A stretch of DNA of 64,000 nucleotides from an uncultured Bacteroidota bacterium (GCA_902515565.1 CABXVR010000001.1:1-64000), one strand, 5' to 3'. Positions 23,069 through 33,535 are shown, numbered from the stretch's first letter. Translations and numbers: made by a program. Notes: generated from the sequence alone by a model not told the origin.

Positions 23069-26000
23069 TTATTCAATAGAAATTAGATAATTTAATTTAT
23101 TGTTGTTAAATAATTCATTAAAACTTTTTACTTCTTCAATCATTAATTTATCAAAAATTTCAAGATTTGTGTTTATCTGATCTGTTAAATATTCTTTAAC
23201 TGCAATATCTTGTTCAGTTGGAGAAAAATCACCCATTGACACTAAAGAATTTAAGTGTCCTAACTTATTTGTAAGTCTAATAGGAAAATTTAACGGGTCT
23301 TGACCACTTCTGTTTTGAGTTTGGTATAAAGCTTTTTCAATTTTTGATAAATCATCACTTAGCGCAGTTGCTTTTTCTTTTAACATGGCTAAGTTATCTT
23401 GATTATATGTTGAGGTAAATTTTAATAATTGACTTTTTATACTTCTAATAGTTTTAATAGACTTATGTGCCTTGTCCATTGTTTTATTGATCGAATTAAT
23501 AAAATCAAATTGCTCTTGCATTGATTTAATTGAACTTTCAGATCTTGGATCAATATTGATTTTAAAAGGTTTCTGATGAACAACTCCATTAACATTTAGC
23601 TCAACAAAATAATCTCCAGGAACTGCTTTAGGCCCATTTAAACTAGCCCACCACAAAACCATTCCATCAAAATCACTTGCTCCGTCATAATACATGTCCC
23701 ATGTAAATTTATTAGAGCCTTTTTTAATTTTTAATTTCTTCTCTCCTGATGCTTTATTATTTAGTGAAATTATAGTGTCTTTATTGTTATTCAAATAAGT
23801 CAAAGACACATTATCTTGTTCAGAGTATTTAAAAAGGTTAAAGTAAGTTATAACACCATTTTCAAGGTTTTGACCAGCAGTTAGGCTTTTTCTTGAGCTA
23901 CTTCTGCCAGACATCCTATAAGAACTTTTTGGTATAAATAGCTCAACGTTATGTAAATCGTGGTTTGGAAGTAATTTACGATCTAAAGAATTTATATAGG
24001 ATTGGTGAATAACTGTTAAATCATCTAAAACCCATAAGCTTCTGCCTTGGGTGGCGACAACTAAACTATTGTTTTTTATAGTTAAATCAGTAATTGGCAC
24101 GATTGGTAAATTAAGTTGAAAACTCTGCCAATTTTGACCTGCATCCAACGAAATATACATCCCCGTTTCAGTTCCTGAATATAAAATATTTTTGTTTTCT
24201 GGGTCTTCTCTAACTACTCTTGTAAAATGTTCTTCGTTAATTCCATTAGTAATTTTTTTCCAAGTTTTACCAAAATCTGTTGTTTTATAAATGTATGGTT
24301 TAAAATCTCCTGTTTTATACTTTGTGCCTGCGATGTAGCAAGTCCCTTCATCGAACGAGCTAGGTTCGATACTGTTTATCATCATCCACTCGGGCATTTT
24401 TTTTGGAGTTATATTATCCCATGTTTTTCCTGCATTTTTAGTTAAGTGTACTAACCCGTCATCACTGCCAACCCAAATTAACCCCTCTTTAAGCGGAGAT
24501 TCTTGAGCGGCAAAAATTGTACAATAATATTCGACAGAAGTATTATCTTGAGTTATTGGTCCACCTGAGGATTTTAATTTATTAGGATCATTTCTTGTCA
24601 AATCTGGGCTAATTATATCCCAAGATTGGCCTTCATTTTCGGTTACGTGTACTTGATTTGAAAATGTATAAAGTTTTTTTGGATTATGTTTTGAAAATAT
24701 AATAGGAAAATTCCATTGAAATCTATATTTCATCCCTTCAGCGCCGTGCCCCATGGGGTTATCTGGCCAAACATTAATTGCTCTTACGGATCCAGATTCG
24801 TGATTTACACGTGTCAAAAAGCCATCGTAACTACCTCCATAAATAACTTCATTATTTAAAGGGTCAACAGCAATGTGTGCCGATTCACCTCCAGCAGTGG
24901 GCTCCCAATCTGATTCTGTTATTGATCCATTTGAAGATCTGTGATTAATTCTAATCGTTGAATTATCTTGTTGTGCGGCATAAATTCTAAAGGGGAAACT
25001 ATTATCAGTAGTTACTCTATAAAATTGCGATGTTGGTTGGTTCATATAAGTACTCCAACTTTCACCTCTATCGTATGAAACCTGAGCCCCGCCATCATCT
25101 CCAATAATCATTCTTTTTGGGTCTTCAGGGGAAATCCATAGGTCGTGATGATCACCATGAGGAGCATTATAAGTTTTAAAACTTTTACCTGAATCTGTAC
25201 TTTTATGATATCTAACGTTTAACACATAGACTAAGTTTTCATCTTGTGTGTCAGCATACACTCTTGTATAGTACCAGGCTCTTTGTCTTAGTTTTCTTTC
25301 ATTGTTTATTAATTTCCAGCTTTGTCCTCCATCATTACTTAAATACAAACCTCCTTTGTCCTTATTTTCAACTATGGCCCATACCTTTTCGTTATTAACA
25401 GGTGAAACGGTAACACCAATTATCCCTAATGTAGAATCAGGAAATCCTTTGTTAAGAGATATCTCCTTCCAAGTATTTCCGCTGTCTTCACTTTTCCATA
25501 ATGCAGAACCCTCTCCACCAGAACTTAAACTGTATGGGGTTCTTCTCACATTCCAAGTAGAAGCATATATGATTCTGGAATTTGTAGGATCAATTATTAA
25601 ATCAACTACTCCAGAATCTTCATTAGCATACAAGATTTTATTCCAATTTTTCCCGCCATCAACACTTTTATAAAGTCCTCTTTCATCACTTGGCTTATAT
25701 ATATTTCCTAAAACTCCTGCATACACAATGTCATGATTATTTGGGTCAATGGATATTCTTGGAATATGTCTTGAATTCTTTAATCCTGAAAATTTCCATG
25801 TTTTTCCTGCATCTAAACTCTTCCATACACCATATCCAGAAGAAACATTTCCTCTTACTGTTTTTTCTCCTCCTCCAACATATATAACATTGGGGTCGCT
25901 TTTAGCTACGCTTACAGAACCAATACTGCCGCCAAAAAAACCATCAGAGATGTTTTCCCATTTATTTCCGCCATCTTGTGTTTTCCAAACTCCTCCACCT

Positions 26001-26215
26001 GTAGCTCCAAAATAATAAAGATTCGGTTTGTTTGGTACACCTGTTACCGCAGCACTTCTACCTCCTCTAAATGGTCCAATTAGTCTGTACTCTAATGCTC
26101 CAAATTCACTTTCGTGTTTGTCAAAATCAATGTTGGACTTATTAACTGCATTTGCATTTAAACTAAAAAAAATAAATGTCGAACTTATTATAAAAAATAA
26201 ATATAGTTTATTCAT
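23069..26215 (-). CDS. VPS10/BNR-repeat secreted protein
   Basis: 1048 residues. Signal peptide MNKLYLFFIISSTFIFFSLN ending near residue 23, then many Asp-box/BNR and VPS10-like repeats, seen as recurring DGGKNW, DAGKTWKFSG, DSGNTWKEIS, NDGGQSWKLI, DRGESWSTYM, NAGKTWDNIT and DFGKTWKKIT, which build a two-part beta propeller (about 35-740). The C-terminal part (about 770-1040) has a beta domain and a helical end. Proteins of this type are abundant in marine flavobacteria and may act on carbohydrates or as binding proteins; the enzymatic role is unknown. Confidence 0.85.
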   Translation of the reverse strand: MNKLYLFFIISSTFIFFSLNANAVNKSNIDFDKHESEFGALEYRLIGPFRGGRSAAVTGVPNKPNLYYFGATGGGVWKTQDGGNKWENISDGFFGGSIGSVSVAKSDPNVIYVGGGEKTVRGNVSSGYGVWKSLDAGKTWKFSGLKNSRHIPRISIDPNNHDIVYAGVLGNIYKPSDERGLYKSVDGGKNWNKILYANEDSGVVDLIIDPTNSRIIYASTWNVRRTPYSLSSGGEGSALWKSEDSGNTWKEISLNKGFPDSTLGIIGVTVSPVNNEKVWAIVENKDKGGLYLSNDGGQSWKLINNERKLRQRAWYYTRVYADTQDENLVYVLNVRYHKSTDSGKSFKTYNAPHGDHHDLWISPEDPKRMIIGDDGGAQVSYDRGESWSTYMNQPTSQFYRVTTDNSFPFRIYAAQQDNSTIRINHRSSNGSITESDWEPTAGGESAHIAVDPLNNEVIYGGSYDGFLTRVNHESGSVRAINVWPDNPMGHGAEGMKYRFQWNFPIIFSKHNPKKLYTFSNQVHVTENEGQSWDIISPDLTRNDPNKLKSSGGPITQDNTSVEYYCTIFAAQESPLKEGLIWVGSDDGLVHLTKNAGKTWDNITPKKMPEWMMINSIEPSSFDEGTCYIAGTKYKTGDFKPYIYKTTDFGKTWKKITNGINEEHFTRVVREDPENKNILYSGTETGMYISLDAGQNWQSFQLNLPIVPITDLTIKNNSLVVATQGRSLWVLDDLTVIHQSYINSLDRKLLPNHDLHNVELFIPKSSYRMSGRSSSRKSLTAGQNLENGVITYFNLFKYSEQDNVSLTYLNNNKDTIISLNNKASGEKKLKIKKGSNKFTWDMYYDGASDFDGMVLWWASLNGPKAVPGDYFVELNVNGVVHQKPFKINIDPRSESSIKSMQEQFDFINSINKTMDKAHKSIKTIRSIKSQLLKFTSTYNQDNLAMLKEKATALSDDLSKIEKALYQTQNRSGQDPLNFPIRLTNKLGHLNSLVSMGDFSPTEQDIAVKEYLTDQINTNLEIFDKLMIEEVKSFNELFNNNKLNYLISIE

Positions 26216-26257
26216 GTTGAGTCAATTTTTATTAATTCTAAAAATAAGAATTATTTA

Positions 26258-27598
26258 TTACACTAATCTTTTTTTTACTTCTCTGATTAAAACTACGCCA
26301 GTTATTATTGTGGCAAGAATATCTGAAATTGGAAATGAAATCCATGCTCCCATTTCACCAAAAAATAAAGGTAAGATTAATATTAAAGGGACAAATAAAA
26401 TTCCTTGACGAAGCAATGCTAAAATTAATCCTGTTTTTGCCTTTCCAATTCCTTGAAAATACGCCGCACCTATTAGCTGAATTGCAATAATTGGAGTTGC
26501 TAAAAATACCCAACGCATTGCAGCAGGAGTTTCTCTGATTACATCGGCATCTGAGGTAAATACTTTAGTTATTTCCTCTGGAAAAATCATTAAAACTAAA
26601 AACACAAGAGTTGCAAAAAAAGAGGCATATTTAATTGCTAAATAAATAACTTCTTTAACACGTTTAAAATTCTTTGCTCCAAAATTGTAACCAGCAATAG
26701 GTAAAAAACCTTGAGTTATTCCATAAACTGGAAATAAAGAAAACATCATCATTCTTCCAACAATTGCATAAGCGGTCACTGAAACTTCTCCGCCATAATT
26801 ATATAATATATTATTCATTAATAAATATGTGATACTTACTGTAGCCTGTCTAGCTAAAGTTATAGATCCTAATGAAGTTATCTCTTTTACAATAGGTTTT
26901 TTTAAAGATAAATGATGAGTTTTAATTTTAAGTTCAGATTTGTCAGAAGCAAAAAACCAAAAAATAAAGATAAAACAAAGTACATATGACCCAGTGGTTG
27001 CCCATGCCGCTCCAGCCATTCCCATATTTAAATATTTAATAAAAACGATGTCTAAAACTATATTTCCTATTGATGGTATCATTAAAGCATACATTGCAAA
27101 TTTTGGTTTTCCTTCTGCTCGAATAACACTATTACCCATCATGGATAAAGCTAAAAAAGGGACTCCATAAAGGACTATGGTATAATATATTTTTGATGGT
27201 TCGTAAATCCCACCCTTACCTCCAAATAAGGGAATAATCGATTCAATAAAGTAAAGGCCTATAAAAACAAAACTAACAGTAATTAGTATTGTAAGGGTAA
27301 TTTGATTAGCAAATGTATATCTGGCTTTTTGAATATTATCTGAGCCTAAAGATCTTGAAATAATCGAAGATCCTCCAATTCCTATAGCCATACCCAAAGC
27401 AGCAATAAAAAAAGAAACAGGTAATACTACATTAATAGCTGCTATGGCTATTGAGCCTATCCATTGACCAACAAATATCGTGTCAATTAAAATATTTAAT
27501 GACATTACTAATATACCTATCGAGGCTGGTAATGCTTGCTTAAATAAAAGTTTTGAGATTGGTTCTATTCCAAGATTTGATGAATTTGTTTTGTTCAT
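26258..27598 (-). CDS. MATE family efflux transporter
   Basis: 446 residues with twelve predicted membrane segments in two homologous halves. The N-terminal GIEPISKLLFKQALPASIGILV and DTIFVGQWIGSIAIAA (about 10-57) plus ARQATVSITYLLMNNILYNYG and GYNFGAKNFKRVKEV of the second half match the MATE pattern. Exports drugs or metabolites in exchange for H+ or Na+. Directly adjacent (1 bp) to hemH upstream, so possibly in the haem operon; a porphyrin-related export role would be speculative. Confidence 0.9.
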   Translation of the reverse strand: MNKTNSSNLGIEPISKLLFKQALPASIGILVMSLNILIDTIFVGQWIGSIAIAAINVVLPVSFFIAALGMAIGIGGSSIISRSLGSDNIQKARYTFANQITLTILITVSFVFIGLYFIESIIPLFGGKGGIYEPSKIYYTIVLYGVPFLALSMMGNSVIRAEGKPKFAMYALMIPSIGNIVLDIVFIKYLNMGMAGAAWATTGSYVLCFIFIFWFFASDKSELKIKTHHLSLKKPIVKEITSLGSITLARQATVSITYLLMNNILYNYGGEVSVTAYAIVGRMMMFSLFPVYGITQGFLPIAGYNFGAKNFKRVKEVIYLAIKYASFFATLVFLVLMIFPEEITKVFTSDADVIRETPAAMRWVFLATPIIAIQLIGAAYFQGIGKAKTGLILALLRQGILFVPLILILPLFFGEMGAWISFPISDILATIITGVVLIREVKKRLV

Positions 27599-28624
27599 CT
27601 AGAAGCATTTCCCATTATCTTTCCAATTGTCAACCCAATTAGAAATTAAGTTCACCCAATCATTGTTATCATTTAAACATGGAATGGTTGTGAATTCATC
27701 ACCTCCGACTTCTTCAAATATTTCTTTACCTTCCATGGCAATTTCTTCAAGAGTTTCTAAACAATCACTAACAAACGCGGGTGTTACAATTGCCATTCTC
27801 TTTGTTCCCGATTTTCCTAATCTTTCAATTGTTCTGTCGGTATATGGCTGAAGCCATGGGTCAAAACCTAACCTAGACTGAAATGAAGTTGAGTAGTTTT
27901 TTAATTTTAATTTTTTAGCTACTAATTTTGTTACCTCTTTACATTGATGGCTATAGCAAAATTCGTGTGCTATTGAAGGAGTATCACAACAAGTCCCATC
28001 AACTTTACAATGTGATTTAGTGATGTCACTTTTTCTTATATGGCGCTCTGGAATGCCATGGTAAGAAAATAATAAATGATCGATTTGATCAAGATCAATA
28101 CTGCTTTCAATAGATTTTGACAGCACATTTATATAGTCTTGATTATTGTAAAATGGACTTATTTCTTCAATTATTAAGTCTGGAAAATGCTGAGTACAAA
28201 TTTCTTTAACTAGCACACTTATAGTTTCTGTAGTTGCCATTGCAAATTGAGGATATAGCGGAAATAATAATATTTTCTCTACGCCTTGATCAACTAATTC
28301 TTGAATTCCTTTAAAAATCGTCATACTGCCATATCTCATAGCAAGGCCAACTGGAATAGTTGACTTTGTTTGGAGTTTCTTTTGCAATCTTTTTGAGAGA
28401 ACAATTAATGGAGAGCCTTCTTTCCACCAAATTTTCTTGTAAGCCTTTGCTGAAGTTTTTGGTCTAGTGTTTAATATTATTCCTTTTACCAGAATAGTTC
28501 TAGCCCATTTTGGAACGTCAATAACTCTTTCGTCCATTAGAAACTCTCCCAAATATTTTTTTACGTCCTTGGGTTCTGGAGAATCAGGAGAGCCTAAGTT
28601 TACTAGTAGTACACCTTTTTTCAT
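27599..28624 (-). CDS. hemH: ferrochelatase HemH
   Basis: 341 residues. Family landmarks: MKKGVLLVNLGSPDSPEPKD (about 1-20), LLFPLYPQFAMATTETIS (about 120-137), FSYHGIPERHI with the active-site His (about 185-196), and LGFDPWLQPYTD (about 252-263) and TPAFVSDCLETLEE (about 282-295). It inserts Fe2+ into protoporphyrin IX to complete haem. A cysteine-rich stretch (CKVDGTCCDTP, then CYSHQCKE) is visible at about 207-230. Gene order AraC, hemH, MATE on one strand, divergent from hemA. Confidence 0.95.
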   Translation of the reverse strand: MKKGVLLVNLGSPDSPEPKDVKKYLGEFLMDERVIDVPKWARTILVKGIILNTRPKTSAKAYKKIWWKEGSPLIVLSKRLQKKLQTKSTIPVGLAMRYGSMTIFKGIQELVDQGVEKILLFPLYPQFAMATTETISVLVKEICTQHFPDLIIEEISPFYNNQDYINVLSKSIESSIDLDQIDHLLFSYHGIPERHIRKSDITKSHCKVDGTCCDTPSIAHEFCYSHQCKEVTKLVAKKLKLKNYSTSFQSRLGFDPWLQPYTDRTIERLGKSGTKRMAIVTPAFVSDCLETLEEIAMEGKEIFEEVGGDEFTTIPCLNDNNDWVNLISNWVDNWKDNGKCF

Positions 28625-28633
28625 TTATTATAA

Positions 28634-29557
28634 TTAGGATGATAGTGAAATGAAATATTTTTTTGGAGTAACTCCATATTTTTTTTTAAATGCTGCTATG
28701 AAGTGGCTTGACGTACTATATCCAATTTTTAGTCCAACCTCGTTAACATTATAATCACCCGATTCTAATAATTTTCTAGCAACCTCCATTTTGTAATCTA
28801 TTAAAAAACTATATACTGAATCTCCATAAATTTGCTTGAATCCTTCCTTTAGTTTCTTTAAACTCAATCCTATCTCATCTGCTAAATCATTTAAACTCGG
28901 TGGCTCGGCTAATCGATTAATTATTATATCCTTAGCTAATTTTATTTTATTCACGTTTGATTCACTTACTAGAAATGGACATTGATCCAAATTTGTTTCA
29001 TCGCTTTTATTAAAATACAAGCTAAGAAGTTCAAAGGTTTTAGCTTTAAAGTATAATGGTTTGACTGAGTTATTTAAATTGAAGTTTAAAAGCTGAGTAA
29101 GAACAATTGACATAGATGGTGATATGTTTTCTTCAGTATAGTATTTTTTTAAAATATTTTCCTTGCTTAAAAAAGTTATATAACTAGCTTCATCTGAAAA
29201 AAGTAAATGAAATTTTTTAATCGATATTAAAATTGTTATTATGCTAGAACCTACTTGATTTGATAAATTAATCGGAAGGGTTCGTTGGGGATTGTATAAT
29301 AGTAGTGACTTTCCTTTTGTTAAATTTAATTTATATGAGCCTTCGTTAAACACAAGTTCAGAACTGCCTTTTAAACAAAAATGAAACTGTATAAAATCTT
29401 TACTAACTTCTTTGTTAAATTTCTGTAGCTGGTTTGTATTATTTTGATGAATAGTTATGAAAATTTCTTTGTCAACAACTATTTCAGATGAGGGACCTAT
29501 ATCGACACTTTCTAAAAAACTTTTTGATTGATTTTTTTTCTCTTTATTTAGAATCAT
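28634..29557 (-). CDS. AraC family transcriptional regulator
   Basis: 307 residues. N-terminal cupin-like ligand domain (about 35-160) and a C-terminal double helix-turn-helix (about 210-305): ILAEPPSLNDLADEIGLSLKKLKE-type helix set with PSLNDLADEIGLSLKKLKEG, then GDYNVNEVGLKIGYSTSSHF and IAAFKKKYGVTPKKYF, which are the two conserved HTH motifs of the family. Divergent from the hemA operon and upstream of hemH, it is well placed to regulate haem synthesis, possibly in response to a porphyrin or iron signal; that is inference. Confidence 0.9.
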   Translation of the reverse strand: MILNKEKKNQSKSFLESVDIGPSSEIVVDKEIFITIHQNNTNQLQKFNKEVSKDFIQFHFCLKGSSELVFNEGSYKLNLTKGKSLLLYNPQRTLPINLSNQVGSSIITILISIKKFHLLFSDEASYITFLSKENILKKYYTEENISPSMSIVLTQLLNFNLNNSVKPLYFKAKTFELLSLYFNKSDETNLDQCPFLVSESNVNKIKLAKDIIINRLAEPPSLNDLADEIGLSLKKLKEGFKQIYGDSVYSFLIDYKMEVARKLLESGDYNVNEVGLKIGYSTSSHFIAAFKKKYGVTPKKYFISLSS

Positions 29558-29672
29558 TATAAATTAATTAAGTCATTTATCTCTGTAATATTTAACAAAA
29601 ATAAGTTAAATTATAAAATAAAAAAATTGATTTATGAAAAAACTACTATCGTTATAAAAAGTTCTTTTAGCG

Positions 29673-29704
29673 TTGTTTTTTAAATAAAAGCATACTTATT
29701 TTTG
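29673..29704 (+). promoter_or_regulatory. promoter of the hemACDEFB operon
   Basis: TTG at 29673-29675, 21-bp spacer, TATTTTTG at 29697-29704, matching the Bacteroidota -33/-7 consensus. It lies 20 bp before the hemA start codon (29724). Confidence 0.7.
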
Positions 29705-29723
29705 CAAAAAACAATTATACTTA

Positions 29724-30965
29724 ATGCAAATCCAAGCAACAAGTTTTTTTATTATTGGAATAAGTTATAAAAATGCAGATGCGGAGATTCGTGGGAACTA
29801 TAGTTTAGATCCTAAATCCAAACTATCTCTATTAACAAAAGCAAAAGAGTCAGGGCTTGAAAGTGTCATGGCTATATCCACTTGTAATAGAACAGAAGTT
29901 ATCGGGTTGGTAAATGACCCTGAAATACTGATAAATCTATTGTGTGACACAACCAATTCTTCAAAAGAAGAATTTAAAAAATACTCATATACCTTAAGTG
30001 AAAATGAAGCTATAAATCACCTTTTTAAAGTTGGCTCAGGTTTAGAAAGTCAAATTTTAGGGGATTTTGAAATTATTGGACAGTTAAAACATAGCGCGGC
30101 AACCTCAAAAAAGGCAGGGCTATTAAACACCTACTTAGATAGGTTAATTTCATTAGTTATTAGAGCCAGCAAAAGGATTAAGACTGAAACAAGTTTGTCA
30201 ACTGGAGCAACTTCTGTTTCATTTGCTTCTGTGCAGTATATATGTAATAATGTGGAAGATGTTAACAATAAAAATATCTTACTTTTTGGGACAGGTAAAA
30301 TTGGAAGAAATACTTGTGAAAATCTAATTAAACAAACAAAAAATAGCAAAATAACTCTAATCAACAGGACAAAAGATAAGGCTGAAAAAATAGCTGGAAA
30401 GTTCAATTTAAAAGTTGAGGACATCTCTGATTTAAGTAATGAAATTAGTAAAGCTGATGTTCTGGTAGTTGCTACTGGAGCATTAGAAACTACAGTCGAT
30501 AAAAGCTTAATAAAAACGAAATCACCACTTCTTGTATTAGATTTATCAATTCCCAAAAATGTTTCAAATGATGTAACTGAATTAGATAATGTTAATTTGA
30601 TTCACCTTGACGATCTTTCTAAAATTACTGATAAGACATTAGAGTCTAGAGAAAAAGAGATTCCAAATGCTATAAAAATTATTGAGTCAGTAATAAGGGA
30701 ATTTGAAGAATGGGTTGAGAATAGAAAGTTTGCTCCAACGATAAGAGCTCTAAAAAGCAAATTAACGAGTTTTAAAAAATTAGAATTAGAAAATTTAAAA
30801 AAGAAGAAAAACGACTTTAATTTTGAACATGCAGAGCTAATTAGTGATAATTTAATTCAAAAAATTACCAACCATTTTGCAAATCATTTAATTAATGAAA
30901 ACATTGCAGCAAACAAAAGTGAAGAGTTAATAAAAAAAGTGTTTAACCTTGAAAAGACACTTTAG
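29724..30965 (+). CDS. hemA: glutamyl-tRNA reductase HemA
   Basis: 413 residues. Conserved catalytic segment MAISTCNRTEVIG (Cys about residue 53), the tRNA-binding GSGLESQILGDFEI (about 110-123), the Rossmann nucleotide motif GTGKIGRNT (about 190-198) and a C-terminal dimerisation helix. Reduces Glu-tRNA to glutamate-1-semialdehyde, the first committed step of the C5 haem pathway. First gene of the hemA-hemC-hemD-hemE-hemF-hemB cluster; hemL, needed next, is not in the window. Preceded by a good promoter. Confidence 0.95.
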   Translation: MQIQATSFFIIGISYKNADAEIRGNYSLDPKSKLSLLTKAKESGLESVMAISTCNRTEVIGLVNDPEILINLLCDTTNSSKEEFKKYSYTLSENEAINHLFKVGSGLESQILGDFEIIGQLKHSAATSKKAGLLNTYLDRLISLVIRASKRIKTETSLSTGATSVSFASVQYICNNVEDVNNKNILLFGTGKIGRNTCENLIKQTKNSKITLINRTKDKAEKIAGKFNLKVEDISDLSNEISKADVLVVATGALETTVDKSLIKTKSPLLVLDLSIPKNVSNDVTELDNVNLIHLDDLSKITDKTLESREKEIPNAIKIIESVIREFEEWVENRKFAPTIRALKSKLTSFKKLELENLKKKKNDFNFEHAELISDNLIQKITNHFANHLINENIAANKSEELIKKVFNLEKTL

Positions 30966-31862
30966 ATGGATAATATTAGAATTGGGACAAGAGCTAGCAA
31001 ATTAGCTGTTTGGCAAGCTGAACAAGTTCAGAGCCTATTACAAACAATAAACATTTCGTCGTCAATAATCAAAATCAAATCAAGTGGGGATAAAGATTTA
31101 TCTAAACCCGTTTATGAGCTAGGAATTACAGGAGTATTTACTAAAGAAATAGATTTAGCATTATTAAATAATGAGATAGATATTGCGGTTCATAGCCTTA
31201 AAGATGTTCCTACAAAATTACCGTTAGGTGTGATGCAAGGAGCGGTACTACAAAGAGGGTCTGAGTTAGATGTTATTATCCCCAATAAAGCTTTAAAATC
31301 AAAAGGAAATACAATAGCGACGGGAAGTTTAAGACGAAAAGCTCAATGGCTTAACAAATTTAATACAGACAACATTGTAGAGATCAGAGGAAATGTTCAA
31401 ACCAGACTTAGGAAACTAGACGAAAACAATTGGAATGGAACTATAATGGCGAAAGCTGGTTTAGAGAGACTAGACATATTACCTAAAGATTATCAAGATT
31501 TAAGCTGGATGATTCCCGCTCCGGCACAAGGTGCAATTTCCGTTCAAAATTTAACCATAAATTCTTCGATTACCGAAGTGCTAAAACAAATAAATCATGT
31601 TGAAACAGAGCTTTGTACAAATATTGAGAGAAGTTTTTTGAATAAATTAGAGGGAGGTTGTACAGCTCCAATTGGTGCGCATGCAAAAATAGTTGATAAC
31701 TCTGTTGTTTTTAGAGGTGTTTTACTATCAGTTGATGGAAAGGAAAAAATAGAAGTAAACGAAGTTCACAAATTAGATAAAATTGAGGATTTGGGAGAGA
31801 AGCTGGCAAAAAAAATTATTTCCCTTGGTGGGGATAGAATATTAAATTCTTTAAAAAGGTAG
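30966..31862 (+). CDS. hemC: hydroxymethylbilane synthase HemC
   Basis: 298 residues. IRIGTRASKLAVWQAEQV at the N-terminus, AVHSLKDVPTKLP (about 75-87), IATGSLRRKAQWL, VEIRGNVQTRLRKLDE (about 138-153) and LEGGCTAPIGAHA, in which the Cys (about 235) carries the dipyrromethane cofactor. Polymerises four porphobilinogens. Its start abuts the hemA stop, so the genes are co-translated in one operon. Confidence 0.95.
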   Translation: MDNIRIGTRASKLAVWQAEQVQSLLQTINISSSIIKIKSSGDKDLSKPVYELGITGVFTKEIDLALLNNEIDIAVHSLKDVPTKLPLGVMQGAVLQRGSELDVIIPNKALKSKGNTIATGSLRRKAQWLNKFNTDNIVEIRGNVQTRLRKLDENNWNGTIMAKAGLERLDILPKDYQDLSWMIPAPAQGAISVQNLTINSSITEVLKQINHVETELCTNIERSFLNKLEGGCTAPIGAHAKIVDNSVVFRGVLLSVDGKEKIEVNEVHKLDKIEDLGEKLAKKIISLGGDRILNSLKR

Positions 31863-31865
31863 ATT

Positions 31866-32522
31866 ATGACAAAATTATTATCTACCAAAGTACTTAGCTC
31901 AAAAAATCATAAAAAAATTAGTGATTCAAGTATAAAAATTAGTGATTATAATGCAATAAAAATTGAAAAAATAGACTTCAATGTTAGTCAGAGAATTGAA
32001 AATGCAATTTTCACAAGTAAGAATTCTGTAAAGGCTATTTTAAACAAAAAGTTAGAGATAAAGAATTGTTATTGTGTGGGTAAAAAAACAGAATCATTAC
32101 TTTTAAAAAATGGCGAAAAAGTAATAAAAAGTGAAGAAAATGCTCAAAAATTGGCTGATTTTATAGTAAAATCGCTAAAAAATGACATTTTTGTCTTTTT
32201 TTGCGGAAATATGAAAAGAGATGAATTACCCAAAATTTTAACTAAAAATGATATAAAATTTTCGGTAGTTGAAGTCTATAAAACAAGTTTGATTTACAAG
32301 AAAATAGATGAAGCTTTTGACGGTATTTTATTTTTCAGTCCAAGCGCTGTAAGGAGTTATTGTTATTACAATAAAATTGAAGATGAAACGCTATTTACAA
32401 TAGGACAAACAACTACAAATGAAGCTAAAACTTTTTCTAACAAAATTATAACATCGGACATTAGCAGTATAGATCAGGTTGTTGATAATGCCATTAAATA
32501 TTTTACTTATGATAAAAAATGA
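31866..32522 (+). CDS. hemD: uroporphyrinogen-III synthase HemD
   Basis: 218 residues, short for the family (usually about 240-260). Typical weak conservation: opening with [26 protein letters not shown] (about 55-66), [25 protein letters not shown] (about 118-129), VYKT and [14 protein letters not shown] (about 154-167) followed by [12 protein letters not shown]. Cyclises hydroxymethylbilane to uroporphyrinogen III with D-ring inversion. Identification rests partly on position between hemC and hemE. Overlaps hemE by 14 bp. Confidence 0.85.
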   Translation: MTKLLSTKVLSSKNHKKISDSSIKISDYNAIKIEKIDFNVSQRIENAIFTSKNSVKAILNKKLEIKNCYCVGKKTESLLLKNGEKVIKSEENAQKLADFIVKSLKNDIFVFFCGNMKRDELPKILTKNDIKFSVVEVYKTSLIYKKIDEAFDGILFFSPSAVRSYCYYNKIEDETLFTIGQTTTNEAKTFSNKIITSDISSIDQVVDNAIKYFTYDKK

Positions 32523-33535
32523 CTTATTACTTAGAGCTCTAAAAGGAGAGGTTGTTGAAAGGCCTCCTGTGTGGATGATGCGTCAGGCTGGAAGGTACTT
32601 GCCAGAATTTATAGAAATCAGAAAAAAGTATGACTTTTTTACAAGATGTCAAACCCCTGAATTAGCCAGTGAAATTACGGTCCAACCAATTAGAAGATAT
32701 GGAATGGACGCAGCTATATTGTTTAGTGATATTTTGGTAATTCCACAAGCAATGAATATTGAAGTCTTAATGAAGCCAGATTTTGGTCCACTTGTACCTA
32801 ACCCAATTCGAAGTGCAAAAGAACTTAAAGAGGTAATAGTCCCTGATGTAAACGAATCATTAAACTACGTATTTGATGCTATTAAAATGACCAAAGAAAT
32901 TTTAAACAATGATATTCCATTAATTGGGTTTGCTGGATCGCCATGGACAATACTATGCTATGTAGTACAAGGACAGGGAAGCAAAACATTTGATAAAGCC
33001 AAAGAGTTCTGTTTCAAAAACCCAATTTTAGCTCATGAGCTCTTAAGTAAAATAACAGCAACCACTATAGCCTATTTAAAGCAAAAGGTTATTGCTGGGG
33101 TAGATGTTTTACAAATATTTGATTCTTGGGGGGGGGCTTCTTTCACCAAATGATTATAGTGAATTTTCATGGCAATATATAAACCAAATTATAGAGGAGT
33201 TAAAAGATTTCGCCCCAGTTGTTGTCTTTGGCAAAGGATGTTGGTTTGCATTAAATGAAATGAGTAAAAGTAATGCATCTGCTCTTGGTGTTGATTGGAC
33301 AATCACAGCTAGGAATGCAAGGTATTTAAGTGGAGGGAATATTACATTACAAGGGAATTTAGATCCTTCGAGACTACTTTCTAGTAAATCAAAAATTAAA
33401 GACTTGGTCAATAATATGATAAATGATTTTGGGAAAGATAGATATATAGTTAATCTAGGTCATGGCATACTGCCTAATATCCCATTAGAAAACGTCGAGG
33501 TATTTATAAATACTGTGAAAGAATATAAAGCATAA
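32509..33535 (+). pseudogene. hemE: uroporphyrinogen decarboxylase HemE, apparent frameshift
   Basis: Start ATG at 32509 ([20 protein letters not shown]); an earlier Met 30 bp upstream lies inside hemD and is unlikely. The first part holds the active-site [12 protein letters not shown] and the Asp in [12 protein letters not shown]. At 33128-33136 there are nine G; with eight the frame would read [18 protein letters not shown], as in intact HemE, and continue to the stop at 33535, ending with the [14 protein letters not shown] motif. As given, the first frame stops at 33153, giving a C-terminally truncated protein. The gene is surrounded by intact haem genes, so it may be a sequencing error or a phase-variable tract rather than a dead gene. 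Confidence 0.85.
33128..33136 (+). repeat. homopolymeric G9 tract within hemE
   Basis: TTCTT then nine G then CTTC. The tract falls exactly where the frame of hemE breaks; one G fewer restores it. Confidence 0.9.

Noticed and set aside
25302-26408. Several long plus-strand frames opposite the BNR and MATE genes
   Set aside because: Their proteins are low-complexity mirror readings of well-supported minus-strand genes and lack start signals or domains.
32479-32508. An earlier start for hemE inside hemD
   Set aside because: The extra ten residues are not like other HemE starts, while [14 protein letters not shown] at 32509 is.
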